64,000 bases of DNA from Pectinophora gossypiella (GCF_024362695.1 NC_065406.1:2852001-2916000); one strand, 5' to 3'; positions 32,125-42,944 are shown, counted from the first letter of the stretch. The notes: generated by a model not told the origin, from the letters alone. A program made the numbers and translations.

Positions 32125-32998
32125 TTATCTATGATCCAAATATGAATTCAAACTCATTCAGTATTCTAAGGTTGCCTTTTTTATCCTGGCTACGTGAATT
32201 TGTTCTGGGAATGTGATCGGCGCAAAACTTCAGTATTTCTAGAGTGCCAGAGCTTAGATAAACTCTAAAAGAAAAGAAAGAGTGGTTGACATATAATGTA
32301 AAATTGCAGTGTGTCACATATATGTGATTGGCTGCAATTTTATCATTAAGTACTTACTTTTGGTAAGATACTGCATACAAAAGTTTTTTTTTTATATAAA
32401 TAGCCGATCAGGTTTTTAACTTCCCTGTGATAAGGAGGGATTTCCTTGCATGATATTCGATTTTTTTACTTCTTGCCCTGCAGGTTATAATACAAAAGGC
32501 GATTTTTCAAATTTATTTTAAAGGAGCTCCATGCGTCGTAAGGTTGCAGACGAGTGGAATGCAAAGTTAAAGTGTGAAGTATTTTTGCTCATACTTCTAT
32601 GGCGCGCGTGGAGCGCACCTTTGGCCCTTCCAGGAGTCCGATTCTTTCTTCTATTCCATGGTACACCTATAGCTATAGGTACCTACTAAAACCGCAATGC
32701 ATAGTAATAAAACCGGGGTCAATAACCTTTGAAAAGCCATCACTGGATTTCATTAAAACCCAGCCCGGACCAACAGTTCAAATGGATGTGTAATTTTGCA
32801 CTATTCAAGAATATTATCTGCGCCAGAGATGGCCAATTGCGGGCGGAAAGTGGAGTATAAGCTTCGTACAAAATACTCTAGGCTAGGAGTTATTGCTACT
32901 TAGTACTTTATTACTTTTTTGCTGCTACTTATTGGAACTGTTATTTTACGTATTAGATAGGTACTTACTTATCCGGTGATATAAAGAATATACGTACA
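32125..32998. other. No gene recognised
   Basis: The frames at 32129-32317 (minus) and 32599-32793 (plus) have no recognisable domain. The first begins just downstream of a CTTTTCTTTTAG acceptor-like string, which alone is not evidence. Confidence 0.35.
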
Positions 32999-32999
32999 T

Positions 33000-33090
33000 A
33001 AACTCTATCTCCCACTGGAGTAAGCAGAGAATGGAATTCAATTTGCTTAATTCCTTACACACTCGTGTTTCCTCCACATTCATCAATCGT
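33000..33090 (-). mobile_element. LINE ORF2 C-terminal remnant
   Basis: Reverse of the 28.5-kb family: CCACTGGAGTAAGCAGAGAA and TTTCCTCCACATTCATCAAT. Confidence 0.6.
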
Positions 33091-33650
33091 TGATGTAAAG
33101 AATACTTTTATTTTTTCCAAGAAGCTTTCAAATTTTCGTCAGATTTGCTCAGTAACTTGTGAAAATTTCCCAGACATTCCCTATGACAGATTGCGCCCAA
33201 ATTCGTCTGAAGAAACCCACATTCGTTGTGTAATTCCAATCTATCAACGAACAAAGACGTTTATCTGCCTAATGTCGCCACATTGCAAGCTGTCGCGAGA
33301 TAACGCCAATAATCAATTACATGTCCCACAAGAAAGATAAAACGGTAATGACTCTATTAGATATATTTAAATATATAAGATATATCAAAGAATGGTTATG
33401 CAAGACAGGACTAATAATGTCAAAAAAACTAGTCATATTTGATTAGCAAACGATGATGAAAATCGACAGTGATAAAAATGTGTTGACATAGGTGACATGT
33501 AGATCCCATACATTTTTATCCCTGTCGCTGTCGATTGTCAAAATTGATTGATCCTTGGAGTTAGACAAGTGACCTTCGTCTCCATGACTAGACAAATCGA
33601 GTGCCAATGAAGGTAAAAACTAGAAGCTCAGATGTAGGCGGCAGCACTGT
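33091..33650. other. No gene recognised; one short palindrome
   Basis: ATCGACAGTGATAAAAATG (near 33462) mirrors CATTTTTATCCCTGTCGCTG (near 33510), a possible old MITE core. The 91-aa frame at 33065-33340 has no support. Confidence 0.4.
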
Positions 33651-33651
33651 T

Positions 33652-33922
33652 GACTGTTCCTAAATTTTGACAGTTCTCCATATTGTCCAGCTAAAATTCG
33701 TGATAAATTGCTATAACATGTGAAGCAACGTGGTGTTAATCCTGTCTGAAGCATGAGTTACGAAAAAGAAAAGCAGCCATCAGTTGGAAAAAGGCAATAT
33801 GATTGAAAGTTTGTTAAATATAAAGCTGCGCAAAGGGTTATAGTGTAAAAATATAACCAAAGCAATATGTATGTTAACTCAAATAGTATGGGGAACTGTC
33901 AAAATTTAAGAACACTCGAAAA
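33652..33922. mobile_element. Putative MITE, unassigned
   Basis: Inverted ends: TTCCTAAATTTTGACAGTTC on the left and GAACTGTCAAAATTTAAGAA on the right, around about 200 bp of AT-rich DNA. Only one copy seen, so weak. Confidence 0.5.
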
Positions 33923-34039
33923 GAAGTGACACCTGATGGAGAAGTAGGGAGTTTTATCCTCATTGCGACATTATGAAGAATGATCAGTTCAATAATACTC
34001 TTAACAGCAAAGTATGATATATAAATGAAGATTTTTATG

Positions 34040-34115
34040 AGCCTGGAAGAAGCGAAAGTGTTGTACCGTGGAATCTTAGTTACTGCCTACCCCATTAGGA
34101 GACGTGAACTTGCGT
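34040..34115 (+). mobile_element. LINE ORF2 C-terminal scrap
   Basis: Reads SLEEAKVLYRGILVTAYPIR, a decayed form of the VEEAREVCQDR...SAYP ending at 15.7 and 28.6 kb. Confidence 0.45.
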
Positions 34116-35329
34116 TTTCGCGTAGATTTTTATAAAATGCTACAACATAAACTCTACCATGCCATGCTGATGAAGATGAAATTGAAACAATGAATCATGG
34201 ATAAAATTATATGCGAAAATTGCGGTCCTTACACGCTTAAGCTTGCTACCACCTGGCTTCATAATAAAGTCTGTTTCAAGCCATTTGGAAAGCAATTGAC
34301 TCCAGAGGAGGGCCACATTTCAACCGACAGGTGTTCATGCTAATATTGTATTTTAATTAACGAAACGTTACATTGTAATCTTCCGATTTATTACGACAAT
34401 TTAAAATTTTACATATATTTTGAACTCTAAAATTCGCACGTTAGGCGGGAGCGAATAAAAAACAAATTACGTTCAGTTGTTTATCTTTAAAATGAAATGA
34501 AAATATTTAATTGTGTATCTTTCCGGGTATGTCGTAAAACTGACAGAGAGATTGAGTTGTTTCCAAGATGTATTGGATCATTTTAAGGGCGATGTGTTCA
34601 TCATTATCCTTCTTAGGGTATCGTGTCACAAGTGGCTGCCAATTGTCGATTGATTGATGTTTATAATTGCTGATACGTCCATCTTATTAGGGGTTAAGAT
34701 CCATTCAGACAAATTCTCAATGGAAAGAATGATTTATAAAAAAATATATCATCTGAAGTTAACTTATATGTAACAGGAAAATGGATACAGCCTCGCACGC
34801 GCCACGTGCAGGATCAAAATTAAACGCATCTACTGAAGCAGGGTAAATTGAATTATTCCAGTACCTAGATTACTTTCTAAGCGAGTTTACATTAACTCAC
34901 TTTGAGGCTCGGTTCTAGTAAAATCTATTTTACAGATTTTTCCTAACGAATTCATTCAAGTTTAATACCCTTTAAAGCTATTTAGGACTTTCTTCGAAAT
35001 ACGAGAATTAATGTCTTCTTGTCAGCACAAAAAACAACTTTGAGTAGGTTTTTACCTAAAAGATTTTAATTTGATGGCAGTACTGGCAGATGTATTCTTA
35101 TTTGAATCTATGTGCATCGTTATTTTATCTCACCTATAAACAATGTCAAATATATATTATGAAAACAGTATTAGGAATTATTCAGTGCGTTCTATAACTT
35201 CAATATCGGTGTTCATTGGTATAAATTCTATATTAAATTTATTTTCATCACTTTGCCGTATCGGGACCCAAGATTAATACCTAATAACAACTTCTACCTT
35301 CTTTATTACTGTTTGCGAGTACAAGGTTA
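34116..35329. other. No gene recognised
   Basis: No repeat family or coding signal placed. Confidence 0.4.
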
Positions 35330-35405
35330 TACCCGGAGCAATCGCGTCGTTACCCCAGGGAGCGATATTGGGTCCCGTGCTATAATCCATGCACGTTCTC
35401 TGCAA
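35330..35405 (+). mobile_element. LINE reverse-transcriptase scrap
   Basis: Reads ASLPQGAILGPVL then a stop. This is the conserved PQG-LGP motif of non-LTR reverse transcriptases (RT block 4 region). No other RT motif survives next to it. Confidence 0.6.
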
Positions 35406-36172
35406 GAAATGAACTTTTATTACTCATAGGCTTATCCTGAGGCGGAAGCACTTAGAAAACTTTACGGATACGCCAGGTAAACGAAGAAGGTAACGTTCCT
35501 TAAAAATATTGGGTGTTTAAAACTTTTCTAATTTGGGTAGGAATAGGATTTTCGCCTTCGATGTATTTCTCTTTTTGAATTTATTCGTGTCGTTCGTTTG
35601 TATATGTTATTGGAGAAATGCAAAGTGTTGTAGTTTTACGAGTGTACACTATTTGATATAAATTCCCATGAGGCCCACATAGATATTGGAGCACGGGAGG
35701 TATTTTTGTGGCACTATTATTATACGATCAATTATAAAATCGCTTATTATGGCAATATTTGTGTGATTCTAAGTGACTAAAGAGTGCTTAATAGTGCTTA
35801 CTATTTAGCAATAAACGAACTCTGGTATTAAAGTGCTGTCATGCTAGTTCATAAAGACCGGAGCATTTTCACCGCAGAAATAATTTCCTTTGAGAGCACT
35901 TATTATGATTATATTCCAATATTAAATATCCACTTCCAAAACCGCATACCGCCCAGTCAATATAAATTTATTGGAGACCGCTGTCCAGGGACACAATATT
36001 GGTTTATTAATTTATTTAAGTATGAATTTCCGGTACAGAAACAGATTAATGATATTGTCTATTGATTTTAATTTGTGCGGTTCAGGGCAATCTATATTTT
36101 CTGTTGCGTGGTGTTCTATTTACGAAATTATTTCTCTTCAGTTGCAATTTATAGTAAACTTATAAATAACCT
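35406..36172. other. No gene recognised
   Basis: Two overlapping small frames (35841-36165) without recognisable features. Confidence 0.4.
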
Positions 36173-36238
36173 ATCATAAGCTCACGACTATGTTCTCTAT
36201 ACCAGAGGCCAATCAGAGATACATCCATCGACCCACAC

Positions 36239-36971
36239 TGTCAGGGTTACTATACAGCCGCCAAAGACGACTACTAACTTACATCAGTAAGTAGTAACCA
36301 GGACCAACGGCTTAACGTGGCTTCCGAAGCACGGATCATCTTACTTTCGGACAATTAGGTGATCAGCCTGTAACGGCCTAACCAAACTAGGGATCACAAA
36401 GGGATTTTTGTGATATGACCCAAAATTGAACCCGGGACCTCCCGAATCGTGAGCCCAACGCTCAAACCACTGGACCTCAGGGCTGTTAGTTATTGCTACA
36501 GCTTATTTATATAAGCGTAACAGCACAATGTATTTTTTCATGTTGTTCTACCAGGTTCTTTGCGCATATAAAAGTAAGTGCGCAATGCAAACAAATATCA
36601 AATAGCAATATTGCTTTCTTAGATGAATAGCTTCGATGTGGCCATTTTAGCCCCCCTGGTAGAACAACATGAAAAAATACATTGTGCTGTTAAGCTTATA
36701 TAAATAAGCTGTAGCAATAACTAACTGCTCTGTGGTCCAGTGGTTTGAGCGTTGGGCTCACGATTCGGGAGGTCCCGGGTTCAATTTTGGGTCATATCAC
36801 AAAAATCCCTTTGTGATCCCTAGTTTGGTTAGGCCGTTACAGGCTGATCACCTAATTGTCCGAAAGTAAGATGATCCGTGCTTCGGAAGCCACGTTAAGC
36901 CGTTGGTCCTGGTTACTACTTACTGATGTAAGTTAGTAGTCGTCTTTGGCGGCTCTATAGTAACCCTGACA
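36239..36971. repeat. Inverted duplication, ~315-bp arms around a MITE-3 piece
   Basis: 36239-36554 and 36657-36971 are near-identical in opposite orientation. Each arm holds the 3'-truncated SINE-B plus about 70 bp of shared flank (TAGAACAACATGAAAAAATA). Left of 36239 the match ends abruptly at ACCCTGACA. The loop is about 100 bp of MITE-3. Confidence 0.85.
36555..36656. mobile_element. MITE-3, half element
   Basis: GCGCATATAAAAGTAAGTGC, TCAAATAGCAATATTGCTTT, GATGTGGCCATTTTAGCCCC. The other half, expected to begin with GGCCACATCGAAGC, is missing. Confidence 0.7.
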
Positions 36972-37020
36972 CCAGGGTTGATGGGGTTGGTAATTCACCT
37001 CACAACCCACACGATAGAAG
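36719..37020 (+). mobile_element. SINE-B, full length
   Basis: Head GTGGTCCAGTGGTTTGAGCG and GGTTCAATTTTGGG, body AGATGATCCGTGCTTCGGAA, tail ACACGATAGAAG. A 13-bp duplication AAGCTGTAGCAAT lies at 36706-36718 and 37021-37033. Confidence 0.88.
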
Positions 37021-37099
37021 AAGCTGTAGCAATTATAACTTGTATTTATCGATATTGTTGTTTACGCGGGAATTTGGTAAGTATTTATTTAATGGCTCT

Positions 37100-37351
37100 T
37101 GCTTGTTCCTCCTTCGTATGTCCATGGAAAATGCCTTTGAAAATAATTCGTCTTTGGGCTTCGATCTATTTTTGTCCTATGGCCTCTGGTCCCATAGGAA
37201 GAGGACTTTACGCGCTTAAACCCCTGAACCGATTTAAATGAAATTTGATATGGAGATAGTTTGAGACCCAAAAAAACACTCCCTGAAAGGATGCTAAGGG
37301 GGGTGGATAAAAATATGCTGCGCGCGACAACCGAAGTCCACGCGGACGGAA
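37100..37351 (+). mobile_element. Helitron-like 3' end
   Basis: AAACCCCTGAACCGATTTAA and GAAATTTGATATGGAGATAG lead to a TCCACGCGGA hairpin and, eight bases on, a CTAG end followed by T. Helitrons end in a short hairpin plus CTRR and insert before T. The 5' TC end is not located, so the left limit is a guess. Confidence 0.5.
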
Positions 37352-38545
37352 AGCTAGTAAAATCTAAGAAAGAAAGAAAGAAAAAGATCTTATTTATTAT
37401 AAAGATATAAAGTTCCTTTACGTGTTAAACATTTATCTTTAATTCCTGAAACAACAACTAACAAGGTACATTACCGATAACAGTATTGATAAACGTTACG
37501 CAACATGTGAACGTAATGGCGACCATTCCGAACTTTTTGCTGAAACCCCGGAAGCCTTAATCGACCATCTTTCAAGGTATAAAACTTCAAAAGTACACTC
37601 AAAATTCAATCATATATTATCCCAGTGCGGTATAATTTCCATTTATGCTTCTTTCAGATCTTAAAGACTACAAAAAGCAACATGTTTAGCGAATTTAAAA
37701 GTTAACGACTTTGAAATAACCTACAATTTCGTTTAAAGATAAAGGTACTTAAGACAATGATTAAATATTATTCTTTTTGGAGCTACATTTTGCCAAAGTC
37801 AAAAGTCTTTATACGATGTTGGATTTAAAGCATCCAGAAATAAGAGACATGTTTCATTGACAAAGGATATCTCAGTGATCGATGTTATGAGAGGCCGGTG
37901 CACAGGTAGGTACCTATATTGTGGTGCGTCGACCGACGCACGCGCAATCTTCAGTTCATTCACGCGCAGGTGTCTTGCTCGATCACTTCCTTTTTTTGGT
38001 ATCGTCGCGTGCTATAGTGATTGTGTTTGTAGTTTTTTTTTATCTAAGCCAATCAATGATTACAGTCCAAATATTATTAGACGTGACTTTTTGTAGTTTT
38101 GTCTCAGATGAGGCACCCAGGCCTATGGGTGCCCAGTCGTTACTCTTTACGTTATGATATGTGTCTTTTTTACTTATATTTTTTTCTTTCATATTGGCTT
38201 CTGTCAACAGGGACAATTCTGCCAGCGTCAAGGTCATACAAACTCTAAAGAAAACTTTCGTTTTGACGTTTCGAAAAAAGAATCTCATTTGACTAGGTTG
38301 TGAAGTTGTCTATTAAACTTTTAACTGCACTCTCGTGTAGGCAAGAAGCTAACGATAGTGACAAGGCAAAGGCAGCCGCAAGCAGCGTTTTAATTAATTA
38401 ACAGAGCAGTACTTCTGTTGGCTTGAGCAGTTGTCCCAATTTCCTAATTAGAAGGGCACACTGTCCAGAATAATGAGAGTGTAATTTTAAGGCGCCGATT
38501 TACTTGCTCTACGGCGCTTTTTGACCCGATTTTGTACTTTGTCTT
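37352..38545. other. No gene recognised
   Basis: Starts with a GAAA run (37363-37392) before TTATTTATTATAAAG, a likely reverse LINE tail. The CpG-richer part at 37915-38000 contains the palindrome GTGCGTCGACCGACGCAC; overlapping frames at 37857-38288 have no domain. Confidence 0.4.
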
Positions 38546-38548
38546 AGC

Positions 38549-39065
38549 ATAGAATAAGGAATAATACTACGTACGGCCTCCGTGGTCCAGTGGTTCGAGC
38601 GTTGGGCTCACGATCCGGAGGTCCCGGGTTCAAATCCCGGTGGGGACACATCACAAAAATCACTTTGTGATCCCCAGTTTGGTTAGGACATTACAGGCTG
38701 ATCACCTGAAGGCACGTTAAGCCGTTGGTCCCGGTTAGTACTTACTAATGTAAGTACGTAATCGTTACAAGAGCCGTGTCAGGGGCTTTGGCAGCTCAGT
38801 CGTAACCCTGACACCAGGGTTGATGAGGCTGGTATTCCACCTCACAATCCACACGATGAGAAGAAGAATACTACGTATAGAACGGCGACTCTTCGCTGCC
38901 CACCAGCGTCTGAGCTAGGTTTACCTCACCCCTCCTCGGTCTCACTTTAATCTTCAGTCGTGGGCGTCAGACGTCACACACACAGATGCGCGTGTACGGT
39001 GACGTCAGTGTGTAGTGTCTGTGTAAAACGAGGTGTTTTGTATGAAGTGCCGGGGTGTGGTCTTA
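38549..39065 (+). repeat. REP-F interrupted by SINE-B
   Basis: AGAATAAGGAATAATACTAC on the left and AATACTACGTATAGAACGG on the right of the SINE, then AGATGCGCGTGTACGGTGAC and GAGGTGTTTTGTATGAAG. Confidence 0.82.
38574..38866 (+). mobile_element. SINE-B, full length
   Basis: Bounded by AATACTACGTA (38563-38573 and 38867-38877). Head GTGGTCCAGTGGTTCGAGCG with the B box GGGTTCAAATCCCGG; tail GATGAGAAGAAG. A stretch after ATCACCTGA is missing relative to the 36.7-kb copy. Confidence 0.92.
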
Positions 39066-39129
39066 GCGCGCGTTCGATATTTTATAAGCTTAAATGTAAG
39101 TTAATGCCATATCCGACTGATCTACAATC

Positions 39130-39235
39130 TTCTATCGTGTGGGTTCCTAGGTGGACCAACCTCATCAACCCTGGTGTTAAGGTTACTGTTGAGCTGCCAA
39201 AGCCCCTGACATGGCTCATGTAATGACATCAATAA
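39130..39235 (-). mobile_element. SINE-B fragment
   Basis: TTCTATCGTGTGGGTTCC, ACCTCATCAACCCTGGTG and GCCCCTGACATGGCTCATG in reverse orientation. Confidence 0.7.
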
Positions 39236-39265
39236 GTCAAGTCTAAAAATAAAAAGGTACTGGTA

Positions 39266-39378
39266 CAGTCATGAGCAATATCATGTACCCACTTCAGAAT
39301 GAGACTTACGGTTTAATTTCTCAAAAAAAGTTAATGTAACATGGTTTCAAAGTGTAAATATATTAGTACTCGTGACCA
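39266..39378. mobile_element. MITE-1, shortened
   Basis: Ends CAGTCATGAGCAATATCATG and TAGTACTCGTGACCA, TA on both flanks; about 30 bp shorter than the type copies. Confidence 0.8.
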
Positions 39379-39900
39379 TACATCGTATCCATTTTAGTGT
39401 GTCTTCTTATAACGAGTGTGGCTTCTTATATCTGTGGCTCTTATCTGTCTGTTCGATATTAGACAATAATCGTGTTAATGCTAAAGGCAAAACCAATAGA
39501 ACAGCAAAATCCTATCGTCCTCATTAATTACCGGCAAGGATTGGACGGTAACTTTTTAATCACAGCAGAACCTTCTGGAAATTACCTCCTATCCTAAAAT
39601 TTTCGGACACTGACGTGATATAATTTAATTAGACCCCGATTCTTGATTTTCATCTAAACTTTTAAAGAAATTCTCGAATCTCGACTTGAAAATTAGGATT
39701 TTTGGAGGAAGTTTGTACTTGATTGGCTTAGATTGTGTTTAAACGCGAGCCTAATTCAAATAATAAAAGGGTTTAATTCTGTAATGTACACTTTGACGCC
39801 TCTTTGCTGATTCTGATGTTGAGAATTTTGGAATTTGTAATTTTATACCTACTCGTTTATATACTTTCCGCCTTTTTACAAAACGAAGACTCAACATAAT
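39379..39900. other. No gene recognised
   Basis: AT-rich. The 122-aa minus frame (39751-40119) runs into MITE-3 and has no domain. Confidence 0.4.
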
Positions 39901-39903
39901 ACC

Positions 39904-40060
39904 AGGGCGTTTAAAAAGGCCACACCAAAGCAATTCATTCAAAAAAGCAATATTGCTATTTGACATTTTGCATTGCGCATATGCGGAAATGTCAAATAGC
40001 AATAGATATTGCTTTTTAGATGAATTGCTTCGATGTGGCCTTTTTAACTCCCCAGGTTTA
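39904..40060. mobile_element. MITE-3, complete
   Basis: Near-perfect palindrome: TTTAAAAAGGCCACACC, AGCAATATTGCTATTTGACA, centre GCATTGCGCATATGCGG, TGTCAAATAGCAATAGATAT, GATGTGGCCTTTTTAAC. CCAGG/CCTGG-like words lie at both edges. Confidence 0.82.
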
Positions 40061-40122
40061 TAATATAGGAAGTCCGCGCCACGGATGAAATCCACGGATT
40101 TAATGAAACTAATTGACAAGTC

Positions 40123-40449
40123 GAGGAAAAAAGAGGAGGAGCTCGGTGGCGCGAGGAGCTCGGTGGCGCAGCGGTAAACGCGCTCGGTCTGCGATTGTTG
40201 AAGTTAAGCAACTTTCGCAAAGGCCGGTCAAATAGGATGAGTGACCACAAAAAAAAAGTTTTCATCTCGAGCTCCTCCGTGCTTCGGAAGGCACGTTAAG
40301 CCGTTGGTCCCGGTTGCATTAACAGTCGTTAATAACCACCAATCCGCACTGGATCCGTGGTGGTTTAAGGCCCGATCTCCCTATCCATCCATAGGGAAGG
40401 CCCGTGCCACTGCAGTGGGGACGTTAATGGGCTGGTGATGATGATGATG
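40123..40449 (+). mobile_element. SINE-D, full length
   Basis: Bounded by AATTGACAAGTC and AATTAACAAGTC (40111-40122 and 40450-40461; one mismatch). The head GAGGAGCTCGGTGGCGC is present twice in tandem. It has the A-box match TGGCGCAGCGG. A 5S-rRNA-like block follows (GTTGAAGTTAAGCAACTT and GGATGAGTGACCAC, against GGATGGGTGACC in 5S rRNA), then the SINE-A-like body CGTGCTTCGGAAGGCACG and a (GAT)n tail. Confidence 0.88.
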
Positions 40450-40464
40450 AATTAACAAGTCATA

Positions 40465-40748
40465 TTTATCCTGAGCAGAATCTGCGAAAGTAAAGCCACG
40501 GCAGCGGGACTATTTTTATGACTTTAACTCAAAATATTGTAACTCAAATTTTGTAACTGTATGTTTATCGATTCTAACGTTATAATTATGTCGTTTTGTC
40601 GATTAGTGCTGATATGTGCATCCAAATAAGTAATGTAGTTCCGTCAAAATAAGAATAAAATCACGTGCCACGCATGTTAAGAAAAAAACTTATCGATTTC
40701 GAAAAAAACCCTGACCCTTTCGGACCCTGTGAAAAACGGGATATGATG
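40465..40748. other. No gene recognised; SINE-C scrap
   Basis: 40715-40748 carries TGTGAAAAACGGGATATGAT, the end of SINE-C. The rest is unassigned. Confidence 0.4.
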
Positions 40749-40749
40749 A

Positions 40750-40814
40750 CGATCGATTTCGACAAAATTTATTGAATCGATCGATTATTTTATCACGTTG
40801 CGCAAGTTAGCCCT
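40750..40814. mobile_element. MITE-8 half
   Basis: GATTTCGACAAAATTTATTG and TTTTATCACGTTGCGCAAGT then TAGCCCTGC, matching an end of the 27.6-kb element. Confidence 0.5.
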
Positions 40815-41365
40815 GCTGGTTTTCATTTTGTACTATGGAGGTTATTGACTTTCTTAGCGTCACATTTTAGGCACCCGAGCCGAGATTCGAACCCGTGAGA
40901 CTATGATGCAAGTCACACGTTGTCTGAACAGGCTTTCACGGATTCTAAACAACCCTGACGGCTCCTTTTACGGAGCCATTCTGAACGGAGCTTAAGACTT
41001 ATGTTATTATGGCATTGTTAAATTCATCCAACGCCTTTTTAATCCTTCTTTGACACAGTTAACGCGACTATTCAGCAAGACCTTGTAACGAAGGGTCTTT
41101 GTAAAAGAACATAATTTTCAACTTGACGGCACCATAATTTTTCCTGCTAATTATTGCGAATTAAGTCTTATAAAATTTGAGGGTTTTCAAAGGCAAGTGG
41201 GGTCGAGTCGAGAGGCACAAAGAGTTCCGTTGACCTTTTGACTGACATTGTCTTTTACAAGCCATTTTTAAACGTGGGGACAAAAATAAAAGGAAAAATA
41301 GGAATAAAAGATTTGAATTTTGATAATGGGAAGTTGGCAATTATACGAATAAGTAAATTCGAATT
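40815..41365. other. No gene recognised
   Basis: Unassigned. Confidence 0.35.
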
Positions 41366-41367
41366 CA

Positions 41368-41525
41368 AATTCAAAAATATATTAATAATTATTCAGTAGG
41401 TAACATAATTACACTTTGAATCGTCATATTTTACATAACGAACGTGTCATCCGCCTAAAACTACTGCAGCTTCTCACAACCTGTATAGCCGGGGAAAAGC
41501 TGCAAGAATAACCTGGGCACAGGGC
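41368..41525 (-). mobile_element. LINE 3' end (GCTGCAGTAGTTTTA family)
   Basis: Reverse copy: ATTCAAATTCAAAAATATAT, TTACACTTTGAATCGTCAT, CCTAAAACTACTGCAGCTTC, GCCGGGGAAAAGCTGCAAG. Confidence 0.75.
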
Positions 41526-41734
41526 CCTAGACGTTCTTTTAAAAAAAAAAATCATAAAATACTGTTATACAATTGAGTAATTTGGCTGCCTAATATAGAT
41601 ATACATATCATAGCATCACGCCTATATCACCGAAGGGTAAGGCAGAGGTATGCACTCCTCGCCAGCTATGTTTAAGTCCCATGTAAAAGAGGGTAAACCT
41701 TTGCCATTCATCAGATGGATATACGGTTAGATCT

Positions 41735-42030
41735 TTTTCTTCTATCGTGTGGGTTGTGAGGTGAAATACCAACCTCATCAACCCTGTCAGGGTTATTATT
41801 GAGCCCCTGACATGGCTAAATTCATGTAACGACTACGTAAGTAGTCGACTACTTACTTATATCAGTAAGTAGTAACCGGGAAGGCTTAACATGCCTTCCG
41901 AAGCAAGAATCATCTTACTTTTTGGACAATCAGGTGATCAGCCTGTAAGCTCCTAACCAAACTAGGGATCACAAAGTGATTTTTGTGATATGTCCCCACC
42001 GGGATTCCAACCATTGGACCACGGAGATCG
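41735..42030 (-). mobile_element. SINE-B
   Basis: Reverse copy, nearly complete: TTCTATCGTGTGGGTTGTGA, GTAAGTAGTAACCGGGAAGG, GACAATCAGGTGATCAGCCT, ATTGGACCACGGAGATCG. Confidence 0.82.
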
Positions 42031-42034
42031 TTAC

Positions 42035-42638
42035 ATTTTAGTAGATGGTTAGATAGAAATACGTATTGCATCTTATACGCCACGCGAACGAAGACAATAT
42101 ATCTGAAAAAAAAAACTCAACATTATTTTTAAAATAACAAAGTAAGTTGTTAAAAAATAAATGTCTGCTACCAATATTAACAAAGCACTCAAAACTTTTG
42201 TACCCAGCATTTCATCATTTCTATAAAGGGGTAAGTAAATTAATATTAACCAAAAGGTAATTTAACAAAATTTATTGTAATGTTGAACATACAAGATTTA
42301 CTAATTTGGAAGTGCTAGAATGAGTGAAGGAAAGGAGACAAATTAAATGTTATACGAAGACAGAAGAGGCAAGATGATTGGTACTTTATTAAATGTCTTA
42401 TTGACATGGCGAATTTATTAATAACAAGGAAGGGAATGAAGAAATCCCTGGGTGTCGGGGCGGTGAAATTGATTTTTACAAATAAAACAGCAGCGTCTTG
42501 TTCTTGTGTTGTATTGAGAGAAAGAGCGGAAGCTCTGCGAATGAAGATAATTATAAAGTGTGAAAACACACAAAAAAATATATATTATTAATATATTTAA
42601 AATATATTTATATGTTTTCAACGGGGAAGATAGAAGAA
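42035..42638. other. No gene recognised
   Basis: Overlapping small frames on both strands at 42315-42621 without a recognisable domain. Confidence 0.35.
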
Positions 42639-42639
42639 A

Positions 42640-42751
42640 TGAGAAGGGAAGACCAAGTAGAGCTTACATAGAACAAATGAAAGAGGAGGCGAAAGTCGTG
42701 CCTTATAAAGAAGTCTGATAGCTAAGAATGGAGAATGTTACACCGACAAAT
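42640..42751 (+). mobile_element. LINE ORF2 C-terminal remnant
   Basis: Reads RRGRPSRAYIEQMKEEAKVV then PYKEV and stops; a relative of the scrap at 12.1-12.2 kb. It is the target of the SINE-D that follows. Confidence 0.6.
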
Positions 42752-42763
42752 GCGTGGTTTTCA

Positions 42764-42928
42764 TCATCATCATCATCACCAGCCCATTAACGTCCCAACT
42801 GCTAGGGCACGGGCCTTCCCTATGGATGGATAGGGAGATCGGGCCTTAAACCACCACGCGGGCCCAGTGCGTTAAGCCGTTGGTCCCGGCTGCATTAGCA
42901 GTCGTTAATAACCACCAATCCGCACTGG
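42764..42928 (-). mobile_element. SINE-D fragment with twin-priming inversion
   Basis: Flanked by a perfect 12-bp duplication, GCGTGGTTTTCA (42752-42763 and 42929-42940). The left part is the SINE-D 3' end in reverse (CCAGCCCATTAACGTCCCAA up to GCGGGCCCAGTGC). The right part is an adjoining internal segment in forward orientation (GTTAAGCCGTTGGTCCCGGC to CAATCCGCACTGG). The 3' part next to the tail with the 5' part inverted, inside one duplication, is the known outcome of twin priming. Confidence 0.88.
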
Positions 42929-42944
42929 GCGTGGTTTTCAATTT

